This document shows, one piece after another, positions 1 to 8,522 of a stretch of DNA of 64,000 bases (its first letter is position 1; every line of letters begins with the position of its first letter). The position numbers were made by a program, and so were the translations under genes. The DNA lies in assembly GCA_002710685.1 (NCBI GenBank), contig PALD01000035.1:21431-85430 (forward strand), written 5' to 3'. Origin of the DNA: Cytophagaceae bacterium. Lineage in GTDB: Bacteria; Bacteroidota; Bacteroidia; Flavobacteriales; Flavobacteriaceae. Below the pieces are notes generated by a model, which was not told the DNA's origin, searched no databases, and was given only the letters and a program-made list of their open reading frames with translations.

Positions 1-208
1 CAAAAAACACCCCCGCACCAAGACCTTGCGCCAAGACCATGAGTGAAAATGCGACAAGAAGGAGCACCACGCCTAGAACTTTAGCATTACCCCTATTGTG
101 CCTGATCCACCCTTCATAAAGAAAAGGTGGATTAAGCTGGGCACGTCTGGACGTGTTATACAGGATATGGAATCCTAGCAGAAATGTTAAACAACTTATG
201 GAAATCAT
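1..208 (-). CDS. Small membrane protein of the siderophore-receptor operon (partial, 3' end outside window)
   Basis: An open frame starts with ATG at 208-206 and stays open to the window edge, giving about 69 residues. It begins with a hydrophobic helix (residues 2-14), then a polar stretch containing PPFLYEGWIRHNRG, then a second strongly hydrophobic helix near residues 46-69. The start codon follows the TAG stop of the DUF4198 gene with no gap, so it is almost surely the next cistron of the same transcript as the TonB receptor. Small two- to three-helix proteins such as DUF3325 occupy this position in some iron-uptake operons. That assignment is an inference from context, because too little sequence is visible to name the family. 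Confidence 0.6.
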   Translation of the reverse strand, partial: MISISCLTFLLGFHILYNTSRRAQLNPPFLYEGWIRHNRGNAKVLGVVLLLVAFSLMVLAQGLGAGVFF

Positions 209-925
209 CTAGGGTTTTGTATAGGTAACACAGTGCCAAATGAACTCATAATCTTCTCCATTATACCTGCCGGGCACTTCTTCTTTTTTGGTCACTTCAA
301 CTATATATTTCTCACCGGGCCAGGGCAGGGTGGTCTCGATAATCCCTTCTTCATTTGTCCATGACTCCTTTGCCCACTGGTCGCTGATGTAGGTCTTGGT
401 CTCATGGTTTGCCAGTGGCTCGCCTTTATAAAAAACCTGTAGTTTTATCTTGTTAGCATCCGTTGAAAGCGATTTTACCGTTATTCCTTCTGGGTTGTGA
501 ATGGTTGTGGCCCCAACTTTATCGCCCACGTTCATCTGGGCAACGGCATGGTAATGGGTCTTAAAAATCCCAAAATCATATTGTGTGTAATCTATCACAT
601 CAATCTCATTATTGTTCAAGAAAAATGTATACGTACCTTCCTCCTTAGGTGTAAAGGCTGCCGTAAAATGATTTTCCTTTTGCTCAATGCTCAACCTTGA
701 CTTCTTTCCTGCGGGACTCACGGCCCAAAGGGTGAATTTTTTTGCGCTTTGAAAGGTTTCTCCTGCTACTTCTTCAATAACTCCGTATGTGTACTCCCCC
801 ATAAAGACCTTCACGGTCTGTTGCGTGTTCACCCTTGCAGAAGTGGGGACCTCTAACCACATGTAATGGGCTTTCGCCGAAAGGCAAACGAGCAAGAATG
901 CTAAAAGTAGGATTGATCTTTTCAT
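209..925 (-). CDS. DUF4198 domain periplasmic protein (metal/siderophore uptake accessory)
   Basis: This 238-residue protein has a clear signal peptide (MKRSILLLAFLLVCLSAKA, cut before HYMWLEV). The mature protein is beta-rich and starts with the HYMWLE-type motif typical of DUF4198 proteins, which are found beside nickel, cobalt and iron uptake genes. It should be periplasmic or surface-attached. It lies 55 bases downstream of the TonB-dependent receptor and abuts a small membrane protein gene, so the three form one minus-strand operon. The biochemical role of DUF4198 is not established; assisting metal or siderophore handling is inferred from the neighbours. Confidence 0.8.
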   Translation of the reverse strand: MKRSILLLAFLLVCLSAKAHYMWLEVPTSARVNTQQTVKVFMGEYTYGVIEEVAGETFQSAKKFTLWAVSPAGKKSRLSIEQKENHFTAAFTPKEEGTYTFFLNNNEIDVIDYTQYDFGIFKTHYHAVAQMNVGDKVGATTIHNPEGITVKSLSTDANKIKLQVFYKGEPLANHETKTYISDQWAKESWTNEEGIIETTLPWPGEKYIVEVTKKEEVPGRYNGEDYEFIWHCVTYTKP

Positions 926-945
926 GATGTGTTGTTTAATGAAGA

Positions 946-969
946 AGCCTTCCCCCGTAAGGAAAGGCT
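946..969. other. Intercistronic hairpin between TonB receptor and DUF4198 gene
   Basis: AGCCTTCCC (946-954) and its near-complement (961-969) form a 9-bp stem with one mismatch around a short loop, in the 55-base gap after the receptor stop codon. On the minus strand it is not followed by a U-run, so it is more likely an mRNA-stabilising or attenuating hairpin than a terminator. Confidence 0.4.
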
Positions 970-980
970 AAATTTTTTAA

Positions 981-3380
981 TTAGAAATTGTATTTCAGGT
1001 TAGCAGACAGTGACCTGAGCTGCTGCGGGCTGATGGTTGACCACCCCTTGTAATACTCTTTATTTGCAATGTTATCCAGCTTCAAGGTAATCCTGAAACT
1101 TTCAAAACCGTAAAAGGCAGATGCGTTCAGGATGGTATATTCTGGCAGGGTAAAGGTGCCGTTATCTCTATTGAAAATCTTGTTCTCGCTGGCGTAGTTA
1201 CCCCCAAAACCAAGGCCAAAACCTCTCAAGGCACCCTCTGTAAAACGGTAGCTTGCCCATAGGTTTGCCAAGTTTTCTGGACCGGCACTTTCTGGTCTTC
1301 TGCCTCCAAAGGGGTCTCCAGGTGCGGCTGATGTCAACTCACTGTCGTTAAAGCTGTAACCCGCGATGATGTTAAGACCTGCCACGGGATTTGCCGTTAT
1401 GCTTGCCTCGATGCCCTTGCTGGTACGTTCACCTCCTTGAGAATAATCTTGAGGACCCAGGGTGATGACCGTGTTTGTCACTTTGATGTCATAGTAACTT
1501 ACCGTAGCGCTTATCTTATCGCTAAAGTTTATCTTAGACCCTACCTCAAACTGGTTTGCCTGTTCTGGGTCAAAGTTGAAGGTCTGCCCATCAACAATGG
1601 GCGCAACGTTGCTAAAACCATTCATATAGTTTGCAAAGAATGACCATGTGTCCAGGATGGGCTGATAGACCACTCCAAATTTTGGCGACAGCGCAGTCTG
1701 GTCAAAATCAGAATCTTCATTTACAAAATGGTCCACGCGCAAGCTGGCCATGGCACTCAATTCTGGTAGTATGTTAAGCACATCTGACACATAAGCACTG
1801 TAAATGCGCTGTTCTGATATTGTAGGGTTAATAGCGCTGCCAGCAAGTAAGGCGTCAACCCCGGGTTGATTTAAAATCCCGCTATCATCAGTATATGCGG
1901 CGGGGTCGGTTATTCCTAGAACTCCCTCATTGAATTCCTGCAGGTTGTCACCTATATAAATGGCCCCATTGCCCACATAGGCCGAACTATTGTTTACTAC
2001 CCTTCTTGAGTAAAAATCCAGACCTCCCACAAACCTGTTGCGCAGGTTGCCCAGCTCAAAATCACCTATAAAATTCTGTTGCAGGTTTGTTCCTATTGTT
2101 TCAGAATTCTGTTTACTTACGTAGCGGCTAAGCACGATACCTTCCGTTACGGGAGTATACTGGGTACTCTCATAAAGATAGCTGTAATACCCATCAGACT
2201 TTGATGAAGAACTTGAAAAGGTAGTTTGTGAAGTCCACTGGTCACTTATCTTGTAATTCATCTGTGCCTGGATGCTCAAGCTGGGAGTATTTATGTACAA
2301 ATCATTGCCAGTATAGGACCTCTTGTTATCATAGCCCAGCTCGTCAAGATTGGTCACGCGCAAGGGTGCACCGCGATCTACAAAGAGCATGGTTTGGTTC
2401 GTGCTCTTGCCAGAAAAGATTTCGGTATTTACAAAAAATGATAAACGGTCATTTACCTCATAGCTTAATGAAGGTGCTATGAAAAAAGATTTTCTAAAGC
2501 CAGCATCCTGAAAACTATTCTGGGTATGATAAGCCGTGTTGACACGTAGTGCAATGTCTTCTGTTTCGCTCAAGCGTGTATTTACGTCTGCCGTTAAACG
2601 GTGCAGGCCGTAGCTGCCCACGGTATAGCTCGCGTTACCGCCAAAACTGTAAAAAGGCTTTTTAGTATTTACATTGATCAAGCCCCCATAAGATGTAAGG
2701 GTACTTCCATATAAAGTCCCAGAGGGGCCTTTTATCACCTCAATGTTATCAATATTTGCAGGGTCTGGGCTTCCATTGGTCAAGCTGGCCACACCGTTGA
2801 CAAGATTGGGCTGCACTGCAAAGCCCCGTAAGGAGAAATATCCTGCCCCATCGCCACCGCGACCTGTAGACTCCCAGAGCTTGTCAATTCCCGGGCTGTT
2901 CTTCAGGGCATCATCAAAGTTGGTCACCACCTGGTCTTGCAGCAACTCTGCTGAGATTACGTTATAGACCTGTGGATTCTCGATATCCTCCAGGGGGAGC
3001 TTTGCCACGGTCTCGCTTTTTACCCTGGCAAAACGATTACCGTTATGGCCAGAAAGCGTCACGGTTCCCAGTTGCTCTTCACTTGCCACTAGCGAGACCT
3101 TCCCAAGGTTTTCATTACCATTGACGGTCACGTTAACCGTTTTAGTAACAAAACCTATGTAAGAAAACACAAGTGTATAAGAGCCACGAGCCACATTTTG
3201 TATTGCAAATGCCCCGTCAAAGTCTGAGGTTGCCCCTTTATTAAATCCTTTCAGGGTCACGTTGACTGCTGCCAGAGGAGCACCGCCCTCATCCACGACC
3301 GTCCCGTTGATATTTCCATTTTGCGCGCTCATGATTGCTGTCGCAAAAAACAATAGGAAAGAAAATATTCGTATGTTCAT
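981..3380 (-). CDS. TonB-dependent siderophore receptor with carboxypeptidase-regulatory-like N-domain
   Basis: This 799-residue outer membrane protein has a signal peptide (residues 1-19). A carboxypeptidase D regulatory-like beta-sandwich follows (about 24-95, with GTVVDEGGAPLAAVNVTLKG), a domain common on Bacteroidota TonB receptors. The plug domain spans about 120-260 (PGIDKLWESTGRGGDGAG, SLRGFAVQPNLVNG, IEVIKGPSGTLYGS) and the 22-strand barrel ends in the classic aromatic terminus (LKYNF). Plug wording and length match siderophore receptors of the FhuA/FoxA group, so the ligand is probably a ferric siderophore. It heads a minus-strand operon with DUF4198 and a small membrane protein, and a promoter with two operator-like boxes lies directly upstream. 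The exact ligand cannot be read from the sequence. Confidence 0.9.
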   Translation of the reverse strand: MNIRIFSFLLFFATAIMSAQNGNINGTVVDEGGAPLAAVNVTLKGFNKGATSDFDGAFAIQNVARGSYTLVFSYIGFVTKTVNVTVNGNENLGKVSLVASEEQLGTVTLSGHNGNRFARVKSETVAKLPLEDIENPQVYNVISAELLQDQVVTNFDDALKNSPGIDKLWESTGRGGDGAGYFSLRGFAVQPNLVNGVASLTNGSPDPANIDNIEVIKGPSGTLYGSTLTSYGGLINVNTKKPFYSFGGNASYTVGSYGLHRLTADVNTRLSETEDIALRVNTAYHTQNSFQDAGFRKSFFIAPSLSYEVNDRLSFFVNTEIFSGKSTNQTMLFVDRGAPLRVTNLDELGYDNKRSYTGNDLYINTPSLSIQAQMNYKISDQWTSQTTFSSSSSKSDGYYSYLYESTQYTPVTEGIVLSRYVSKQNSETIGTNLQQNFIGDFELGNLRNRFVGGLDFYSRRVVNNSSAYVGNGAIYIGDNLQEFNEGVLGITDPAAYTDDSGILNQPGVDALLAGSAINPTISEQRIYSAYVSDVLNILPELSAMASLRVDHFVNEDSDFDQTALSPKFGVVYQPILDTWSFFANYMNGFSNVAPIVDGQTFNFDPEQANQFEVGSKINFSDKISATVSYYDIKVTNTVITLGPQDYSQGGERTSKGIEASITANPVAGLNIIAGYSFNDSELTSAAPGDPFGGRRPESAGPENLANLWASYRFTEGALRGFGLGFGGNYASENKIFNRDNGTFTLPEYTILNASAFYGFESFRITLKLDNIANKEYYKGWSTISPQQLRSLSANLKYNF

Positions 3381-3383
3381 TTT

Positions 3384-3465
3384 TATTTAGATTGATTTCA
3401 AATAGAGTCGCAAAACTATTATCTGGAATCATTCTACACAAGTTTATTTAGACTTAATTTAAATA
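3384..3465 (-). promoter_or_regulatory. Two operator-like boxes flanking the TonB receptor promoter (putative iron regulation)
   Basis: Two 21-bp sequences at 3384-3404 and 3445-3465 both start TATTTAGA and end AAATA, and each is an imperfect dyad. They are 61 bases apart, about six helical turns on the same face. One lies where transcription should start and the other just upstream of the -33 element, which is how a repressor such as Fur or an IdeR/DtxR-type regulator would block an iron-uptake promoter. The repeat is seen; the regulator is inferred from the gene controlled. Confidence 0.5.
3411..3441 (-). promoter_or_regulatory. Bacteroidota-type promoter of the TonB receptor operon
   Basis: Read on the minus strand, TTG (3441-3439) is followed after 20 bases by TAGTTTTG (3418-3411), a match to the Bacteroidota -33/-7 consensus TTG and TAnnTTTG. 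The predicted start of transcription near 3405 leaves a leader of about 25 bases before the receptor ATG. Confidence 0.55.
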
Positions 3466-3516
3466 AAAATAACCAAGTTTCACGCTGCCAAGTTTATATA
3501 ATCATAATTTTGGCCC

Positions 3517-4227
3517 ATGAGCATATTTAAATTCAAGGCATTTGAGGTTGCGCAAGACCGCTGCGCCATGAAAATAGGGACTGACGGGGTGCTTCTGGGT
3601 GCCTGGGCCCCACTGGCCCACCTGCCAGAAAGTATTCTTGACATCGGCACCGGCACCGGGGTAATCGCACTCATGCTTGCCCAGCGCAGCGAGGCCATGA
3701 CCATTGATGCCCTGGAGCTCGATGACCATGCGTATGAACAGGCGATGGAAAATTTTGAAACCTCGCCCTGGGGCGACCGCCTCTTTTGCTATCATGCCCA
3801 CCTCTATGAGTTTGCCGCAGAAATGGATGAAGAGTACGACCTCATCGTGTGCAACCCCCCTTATTTTTCAGAGGATACAAAAACACCCTCGCTTGCGCGA
3901 AATCAGGCCCGCTTTGAGGACTCCATGCCCTTTGACCTGTTGATAGGTGCCGTCAATAAATTGCTCAGTGCCCTTGGGACCTTTTGTGTGGTGCTTCCGC
4001 GAAAGCGGGAAGAAGAATTTATCTCCCTGTGCAGATTGGTTGACCTGTACCCTAACAGGATCTTGCGCGTCAAGGGCAATCCAAAGGCCCAGCCCAAAAG
4101 GTCATTGATCGAGTTTTCCTTTGGCGAGAGCCACCCCAAAATCGAAAAGCTCACCATTGAGGTTGCCCGTCATGAATACACTGAAAAATACAAGGCCCTG
4201 GTCAAGGATTTTTATATGAAGATGTGA
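3517..4227 (+). CDS. trmN6: tRNA1(Val) (adenine(37)-N6)-methyltransferase
   Basis: This 236-residue class I SAM-dependent methyltransferase has glycine-rich motif I at residues 41-51 (LDIGTGTGVIA). The N6-adenine motif NPPYF is at 113-117, as in the YfiC/TrmN6 family, which methylates A37 of tRNA1(Val). Length is normal for the family. TAATTTTG at 3505-3512, a good -7 element, ends only four bases before the ATG, so the transcript is probably leaderless or nearly so. It is divergent from the TonB receptor and shares a 136-base intergenic region with it. A near-copy of the window's 14-bp palindrome lies inside the gene at 3993-4006. Confidence 0.85.
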   Translation: MSIFKFKAFEVAQDRCAMKIGTDGVLLGAWAPLAHLPESILDIGTGTGVIALMLAQRSEAMTIDALELDDHAYEQAMENFETSPWGDRLFCYHAHLYEFAAEMDEEYDLIVCNPPYFSEDTKTPSLARNQARFEDSMPFDLLIGAVNKLLSALGTFCVVLPRKREEEFISLCRLVDLYPNRILRVKGNPKAQPKRSLIEFSFGESHPKIEKLTIEVARHEYTEKYKALVKDFYMKM

Positions 4228-4273
4228 TAAATCTTGCCTTAAATAATTATATTTTTAGCAAAATTGAATCCAC

Positions 4274-5452
4274 ATGAAGCCAGATCTTTTTGAAGCGCCA
4301 GATTATTATAATATTGATGACCTGCTCAACGAAGAGCACAAACTGGTGCGGGATGCCGCCCGGGACTGGGTTAAAAAAGCGGTGTCTCCCATTATTGAAG
4401 AAGCGGCACAAAAAGCTGAGTTTCCCGGTCAAATTATTGACGGCCTTGCCGAGATAGGCGCCTTTGGCCCGTATATTCCCGTAGAATATGGCGGTGCCGG
4501 CCTAGATCAAATTTCGTATGGCCTCATCATGCAGGAAATAGAGCGTGGTGACAGCGGGGTACGCTCTACCGCATCTGTACAATCATCACTGGTGATGTAT
4601 CCTATTTTTAAATACGGTAGCGAGGTACAAAAGAAAAAATACTTGCCTCAGCTTGCCAGCGGAGCATGGATGGGCTGTTTTGGCCTTACAGAGCCAGACC
4701 ACGGTTCAAACCCCAGCGGCATGCTCACCAATTTTAAGGACAAGGGGGATCATTACCTGCTCAACGGTGCCAAAATGTGGATTTCTAACGCGCCATTTGC
4801 AGATATTGCCGTGGTATGGGCAAAAAACGACGAGGGCCGCATTCATGGATTGATCGTAGAGCGCGGTATGGAAGGTTTCTCCACGCCCGAGACACATAAC
4901 AAATGGTCCCTGCGTGCCAGTGCGACCGGCGAACTTATTTTTAATAACGTAAAAGTCCCAAAAGAAAATTTACTGCCCAATAAATCTGGGCTGGGCGCCC
5001 CGCTGGGCTGCCTGGACTCCGCGCGATATGGTATCGCCTGGGGCGCAATAGGTGCCGCGATGGACTGTTATGACACGGCATTGCGCTACGCAAGGGAGAG
5101 GACGCAGTTTGGCAAGCCCATAGGCGCATTTCAGCTACAGCAAAAGAAACTTGCCGAGATGATCACGGAAATCACCAAGGCCCAACTCCTGGCCTGGAGG
5201 CTGGGAACCCTCAGGAACGAGGGCAAGGCAACCTCTGCACAGATAAGCATGGCCAAGCGTAACAATGTGGACATGGCCTTAAAGATAGCCCGCGAGGCCC
5301 GCCAGATACTGGGTGCAATGGGCATCACGGGAGAGTACAGTATCATGCGCCACATGATGAACCTGGAGAGCGTCATAACCTACGAGGGCACACACGACAT
5401 CCACCTGCTCATCACCGGCCTGGACATCACCGGCGAGAATGCTTTTAAGTAG
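4274..5452 (+). CDS. gcdH: Glutaryl-CoA dehydrogenase (acyl-CoA dehydrogenase family)
   Basis: This 392-residue FAD-dependent acyl-CoA dehydrogenase has the N-terminal helical domain, the middle beta domain (FGLTEPDHGSNPSGM, WISNAPFADIAVVWA) and the C-terminal helical domain. The catalytic base sits in TYEGT as Glu371, the position used by glutaryl-CoA dehydrogenases. The ending YEGTHDIHLLITGLDITG is the glutaryl-CoA type rather than the short- or medium-chain type. The reaction oxidises and decarboxylates glutaryl-CoA to crotonyl-CoA in lysine and tryptophan breakdown. A probable saccharopine dehydrogenase at 26367 in the same window supports a working lysine catabolic route, though the two genes are not linked in an operon. 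Confidence 0.88.
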   Translation: MKPDLFEAPDYYNIDDLLNEEHKLVRDAARDWVKKAVSPIIEEAAQKAEFPGQIIDGLAEIGAFGPYIPVEYGGAGLDQISYGLIMQEIERGDSGVRSTASVQSSLVMYPIFKYGSEVQKKKYLPQLASGAWMGCFGLTEPDHGSNPSGMLTNFKDKGDHYLLNGAKMWISNAPFADIAVVWAKNDEGRIHGLIVERGMEGFSTPETHNKWSLRASATGELIFNNVKVPKENLLPNKSGLGAPLGCLDSARYGIAWGAIGAAMDCYDTALRYARERTQFGKPIGAFQLQQKKLAEMITEITKAQLLAWRLGTLRNEGKATSAQISMAKRNNVDMALKIAREARQILGAMGITGEYSIMRHMMNLESVITYEGTHDIHLLITGLDITGENAFK

Positions 5453-5498
5453 GCTTCCGCCAAAATTTACCTTTGCAGCACCTTTAACGGTCAAAACC

Positions 5499-5530
5499 TT
5501 GCAGTTTACGGTATTCCTTTATTAATTTTG
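5499..5530 (+). promoter_or_regulatory. Promoter of the DUF3050 gene
   Basis: TTG at 5499-5501 and TAATTTTG at 5523-5530 are separated by 21 bases, a full match to the Bacteroidota -33/-7 pattern. The start codon at 5551 is 20 bases downstream of the -7 box, leaving a short A-rich leader. Confidence 0.6.
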
Positions 5531-5550
5531 CCAAAATTGAACAGGAAGAC

Positions 5551-6327
5551 ATGCTGAATGATATCAAGAAGGCGATTTTACCTTACCAGGAACAATTACT
5601 AAACCACCCATTATATAAATCTTTGAAAACCCCTGATGACCTGCATGCCTTCATGCAGCATCATGTGTTTGCCGTATGGGATTTCATGTCCCTCTTAAAA
5701 GCACTGCAAAGCAGCCTGACAAAGACCACGACACCCTGGTACCCGCTGGGAAATCCAGAAGTACGCTACCTCATCAATGAAATCGTACTTGCAGAAGAAA
5801 CTGATGTAGCCCTTGATGGCCGGCACATGAGCCATTATGAAATGTACATCGACGCCATGCAAAAAGCCGGTGCTGACACCACCAAGATGAAGACCTTTCT
5901 GGACCACATCACCCATGGGACTGATATATTTCTTGTAATCGCCGTGAGCGAAATACCCAAGAGCGTGAAACAATTTCTCAAGTTTACCTTTAATACCATC
6001 AGTGAGGGCAAATCGCACAAGATAGCCTCAGCCTTCACCTTTGGCAGGGAAGACTTGATCCCCGGGATGTTCACACAGATCATCGCAAACATCCAGCAAA
6101 ATTTCCCCGACAGGGACCTCACCCATTTTAAATACTACTTTGACCGCCACATTGAACTTGATGGTGATGAGCATGGCCCCATGGCCCTTAAGATGGTTGA
6201 AGAATTGTGTGGCCACGACCCCAGAAAATGGAGCGAGGCAGAAACCGCCGCAGTTACGGCCCTGAGGCATAGGATTGAGCTTTGGGATGGTATCCTTAAA
6301 GAAATCAACACAGAGATTACAGTATAG
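5551..6327 (+). CDS. DUF3050 domain protein (haem-oxygenase-like fold)
   Basis: This 258-residue soluble all-helical protein starts with the DUF3050 signature (LLNHPLYKSLKTPDDLHAFMQHHVFAVWDFMSLLKALQ, residues about 16-53). It has paired histidines (QHHVF, RHMSHYEMY) that could bind metal, as in other haem-oxygenase-like diiron enzymes. No signal peptide is seen. The function of DUF3050 is not known to me; an oxidase role would be speculation. It has its own promoter just upstream and is followed by a terminator-like hairpin that runs up to the next start codon. Confidence 0.8.
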   Translation: MLNDIKKAILPYQEQLLNHPLYKSLKTPDDLHAFMQHHVFAVWDFMSLLKALQSSLTKTTTPWYPLGNPEVRYLINEIVLAEETDVALDGRHMSHYEMYIDAMQKAGADTTKMKTFLDHITHGTDIFLVIAVSEIPKSVKQFLKFTFNTISEGKSHKIASAFTFGREDLIPGMFTQIIANIQQNFPDRDLTHFKYYFDRHIELDGDEHGPMALKMVEELCGHDPRKWSEAETAAVTALRHRIELWDGILKEINTEITV

Positions 6328-6339
6328 ATTATCAATGGG

Positions 6340-6373
6340 AAAAAACTATATTTAGTACCTTATAGTTTTTTTT
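6340..6373 (+). terminator. Terminator-like hairpin abutting the PQQ dehydrogenase start codon
   Basis: AAAAAACTATA (6340-6350) pairs with TATAGTTTTTT (6361-6371) in an 11-bp AT-rich stem with a 10-base loop, ending in an eight-T run. It ends two bases before the ATG at 6375. It can terminate the DUF3050 transcript, but the same structure would sit across the ribosome-binding region of any longer transcript into the dehydrogenase gene. Confidence 0.55.
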
Positions 6374-6374
6374 C

Positions 6375-8477
6375 ATGGATATCAAACAGCTACCCTTCTA
6401 TCTTACGCTATTATTTTTATTGGCATGCGCCGATAACAATCAACCAGAACCTTCTTATACCACCTGGTCGTCCTACCTGGGCGATGCGGGCAGGAACCAC
6501 TACACGCAACTCAGTCAGATTACTCCTGAAAATGTATCTGAACTGGAAATCGCATGGACCTACAAGACTAAAGATAGCGGGCAGATGCAAATGAGCCCCA
6601 TTATTGCAAATGGACTGGTTTATGGTACATCACCCGTCAATGAACCCTTTGCCGTTGATGCAAAAACGGGGGATGAAATCTGGTCCTTTTCGCCGCAAGG
6701 CAAAGAATACCGAGGTTCCCACCGCGGGGTTTCTTATTGGGAAGATGGTGATGACAAACGCATTTTTTGTGCAATAGGTCCTTACTTATACGCACTGGAT
6801 GCCATGACGGGAGTGCCGGTTGCGGGTTTTGGCAATAAGGGCAAGATTGACCTACATTCAGGCTTACCCCCTGAGGCTGAAGATAAATATATCTCTTCAA
6901 CGACCCCGGGAGCTATTTTTAAGGATTTGATCATTATGCCCATCAGGCTCTCGGAAACGGCCGATGCCGCACCGGGCGATTTACGCGCCTTTAGCACAAG
7001 GACCGGTGAGCTCATGTGGACCTTTCATACCATCCCACATCCAGGTGAGGTGGGTTATGACACCTGGAAAAACAAGGATGCATACAAGAACACCACCGTG
7101 GGCGGCGTTAACAACTGGACGGGCGTGGCCGTTGACACCCAGCGTGAAATGGTATTTGTGCCCCTGGGTTCTGCCGCGCCAGATTTTTATGGCAAGGATA
7201 GAAAAGGGCAAAACCTTTTTGCAAACTCACTCGTGGCACTTGACGCAAATACGGGCGAATATATTTGGCATTTTCAGTTCACACATCACGACCTCTGGGA
7301 TCGTGACCCTCCAGCCCCGCCCAATCTCATTACGCTTACGCGAAATGGGACCTCAATTGACGCCGTTGCCCAGGTCACGAAGCAGGGGTATGTTTTTGTC
7401 TTTGACCGTGAGACCGGCAAGCCACTTTTTGACATTGAAGAAAGGGTATTTCCAGGATCTAGGGTAGAAGGAGAAGAGGCTTCACCCACCCAACCCATCC
7501 CCACGAGACCATTGCCCTATTCAAGGATAATAGACTCCATAACCGCTGATGATATCACGCCTTATTCTCAAAAGCAAGACTCCCTGCGGGAAGTATTCAA
7601 CACCTTGAAAAAAGGAGAATATCTACCCCCATCAACTGATGCACAGCTCCTGCTGCCCGGTTATGATGGAGGTGCCGAGTGGGGCGGTGCGGGTGCCGAC
7701 CCAGAGTCTGGAATACTGTACGTAAACAGCAATGAAATACCCTGGATCTTACAATTAGAAAAAACCGAAACCAATGCAAATACCTCTGCCGGCGAGTCAC
7801 TCTATACCCAATATTGTGCCGTTTGCCATAAGGCTGACCGCTCTGGAAACCCACAGAGCAATTATCCATCGCTTTTAAAACTACATAAGAAGCTTAAAAA
7901 AGCTGAAGCAAAGAATATCATCGAGGCCGGAAAGGGCATGATGCCTGGCTTTACGTTTTTAAGCGACGAGGAGGTCAACACCCTTCTTGCCTATGTTTTT
8001 GAAGAAGAACAGGGCGATAAAAAAGAGGTGGGCGGCAGCAATGCATCACTGGCATACAGGCATATGGGCTACCCTAAATTCCTGGATGAAAATGGGCTAC
8101 CTGCCATTGCACCTCCCTGGGGCCGTCTCAGTGCGATAGATTTGAACAGTGGCGACTATCTATGGCAAATCCCACTGGGGGACACCATGCTGCCCGGCAA
8201 TACTGAGAAAACAAACACAGGCACCCAAAATTATGGAGGTCCCATCATAACCCAGAATGGACTTGTGCTCATCGCCGCTACAGAAGATGGATTCTTTAGG
8301 GCCTTTGACAAGGAACATGGGAGATTATTATGGGAGACAAGATTGCCTGCCGCGTCGTTTACCACACCTGCCACCTATATGATAGATGGCAAGCAGTACA
8401 TTGTTATGGCCTGTGGGGGAGAAAAACTGGGCACGCCCAAGGGCAATCAAATCATCGCCTTTGCCCTGCCAGATTAA
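6375..8477 (+). CDS. PQQ-dependent dehydrogenase with inserted cytochrome c domain (lipoprotein)
   Basis: This 700-residue secreted quinoprotein has a short lipoprotein signal with lipobox LLAC (Cys18), so it should be anchored in a membrane facing the periplasm. The eight-bladed propeller begins with the family start (TWSSYLGDAGRNHYTQLSQI) and carries repeated Trp-docking strands. A haem c domain is inserted before the last blades: CAVCH at 481-485 with a distal Met in MMPGFTFLS. Members oxidise alcohols, aldoses or polyols and pass electrons through haem to the respiratory chain. The substrate cannot be predicted. No PQQ biosynthesis genes are in the window, so the cofactor may come from outside. 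It is followed after 45 bases by another lipoprotein gene on the same strand. Confidence 0.85.
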   Translation: MDIKQLPFYLTLLFLLACADNNQPEPSYTTWSSYLGDAGRNHYTQLSQITPENVSELEIAWTYKTKDSGQMQMSPIIANGLVYGTSPVNEPFAVDAKTGDEIWSFSPQGKEYRGSHRGVSYWEDGDDKRIFCAIGPYLYALDAMTGVPVAGFGNKGKIDLHSGLPPEAEDKYISSTTPGAIFKDLIIMPIRLSETADAAPGDLRAFSTRTGELMWTFHTIPHPGEVGYDTWKNKDAYKNTTVGGVNNWTGVAVDTQREMVFVPLGSAAPDFYGKDRKGQNLFANSLVALDANTGEYIWHFQFTHHDLWDRDPPAPPNLITLTRNGTSIDAVAQVTKQGYVFVFDRETGKPLFDIEERVFPGSRVEGEEASPTQPIPTRPLPYSRIIDSITADDITPYSQKQDSLREVFNTLKKGEYLPPSTDAQLLLPGYDGGAEWGGAGADPESGILYVNSNEIPWILQLEKTETNANTSAGESLYTQYCAVCHKADRSGNPQSNYPSLLKLHKKLKKAEAKNIIEAGKGMMPGFTFLSDEEVNTLLAYVFEEEQGDKKEVGGSNASLAYRHMGYPKFLDENGLPAIAPPWGRLSAIDLNSGDYLWQIPLGDTMLPGNTEKTNTGTQNYGGPIITQNGLVLIAATEDGFFRAFDKEHGRLLWETRLPAASFTTPATYMIDGKQYIVMACGGEKLGTPKGNQIIAFALPD

Positions 8478-8522
8478 CACCCTTTACAGAACTGATCTTG
8501 TATGTTTTGCGTAAATAGATAT

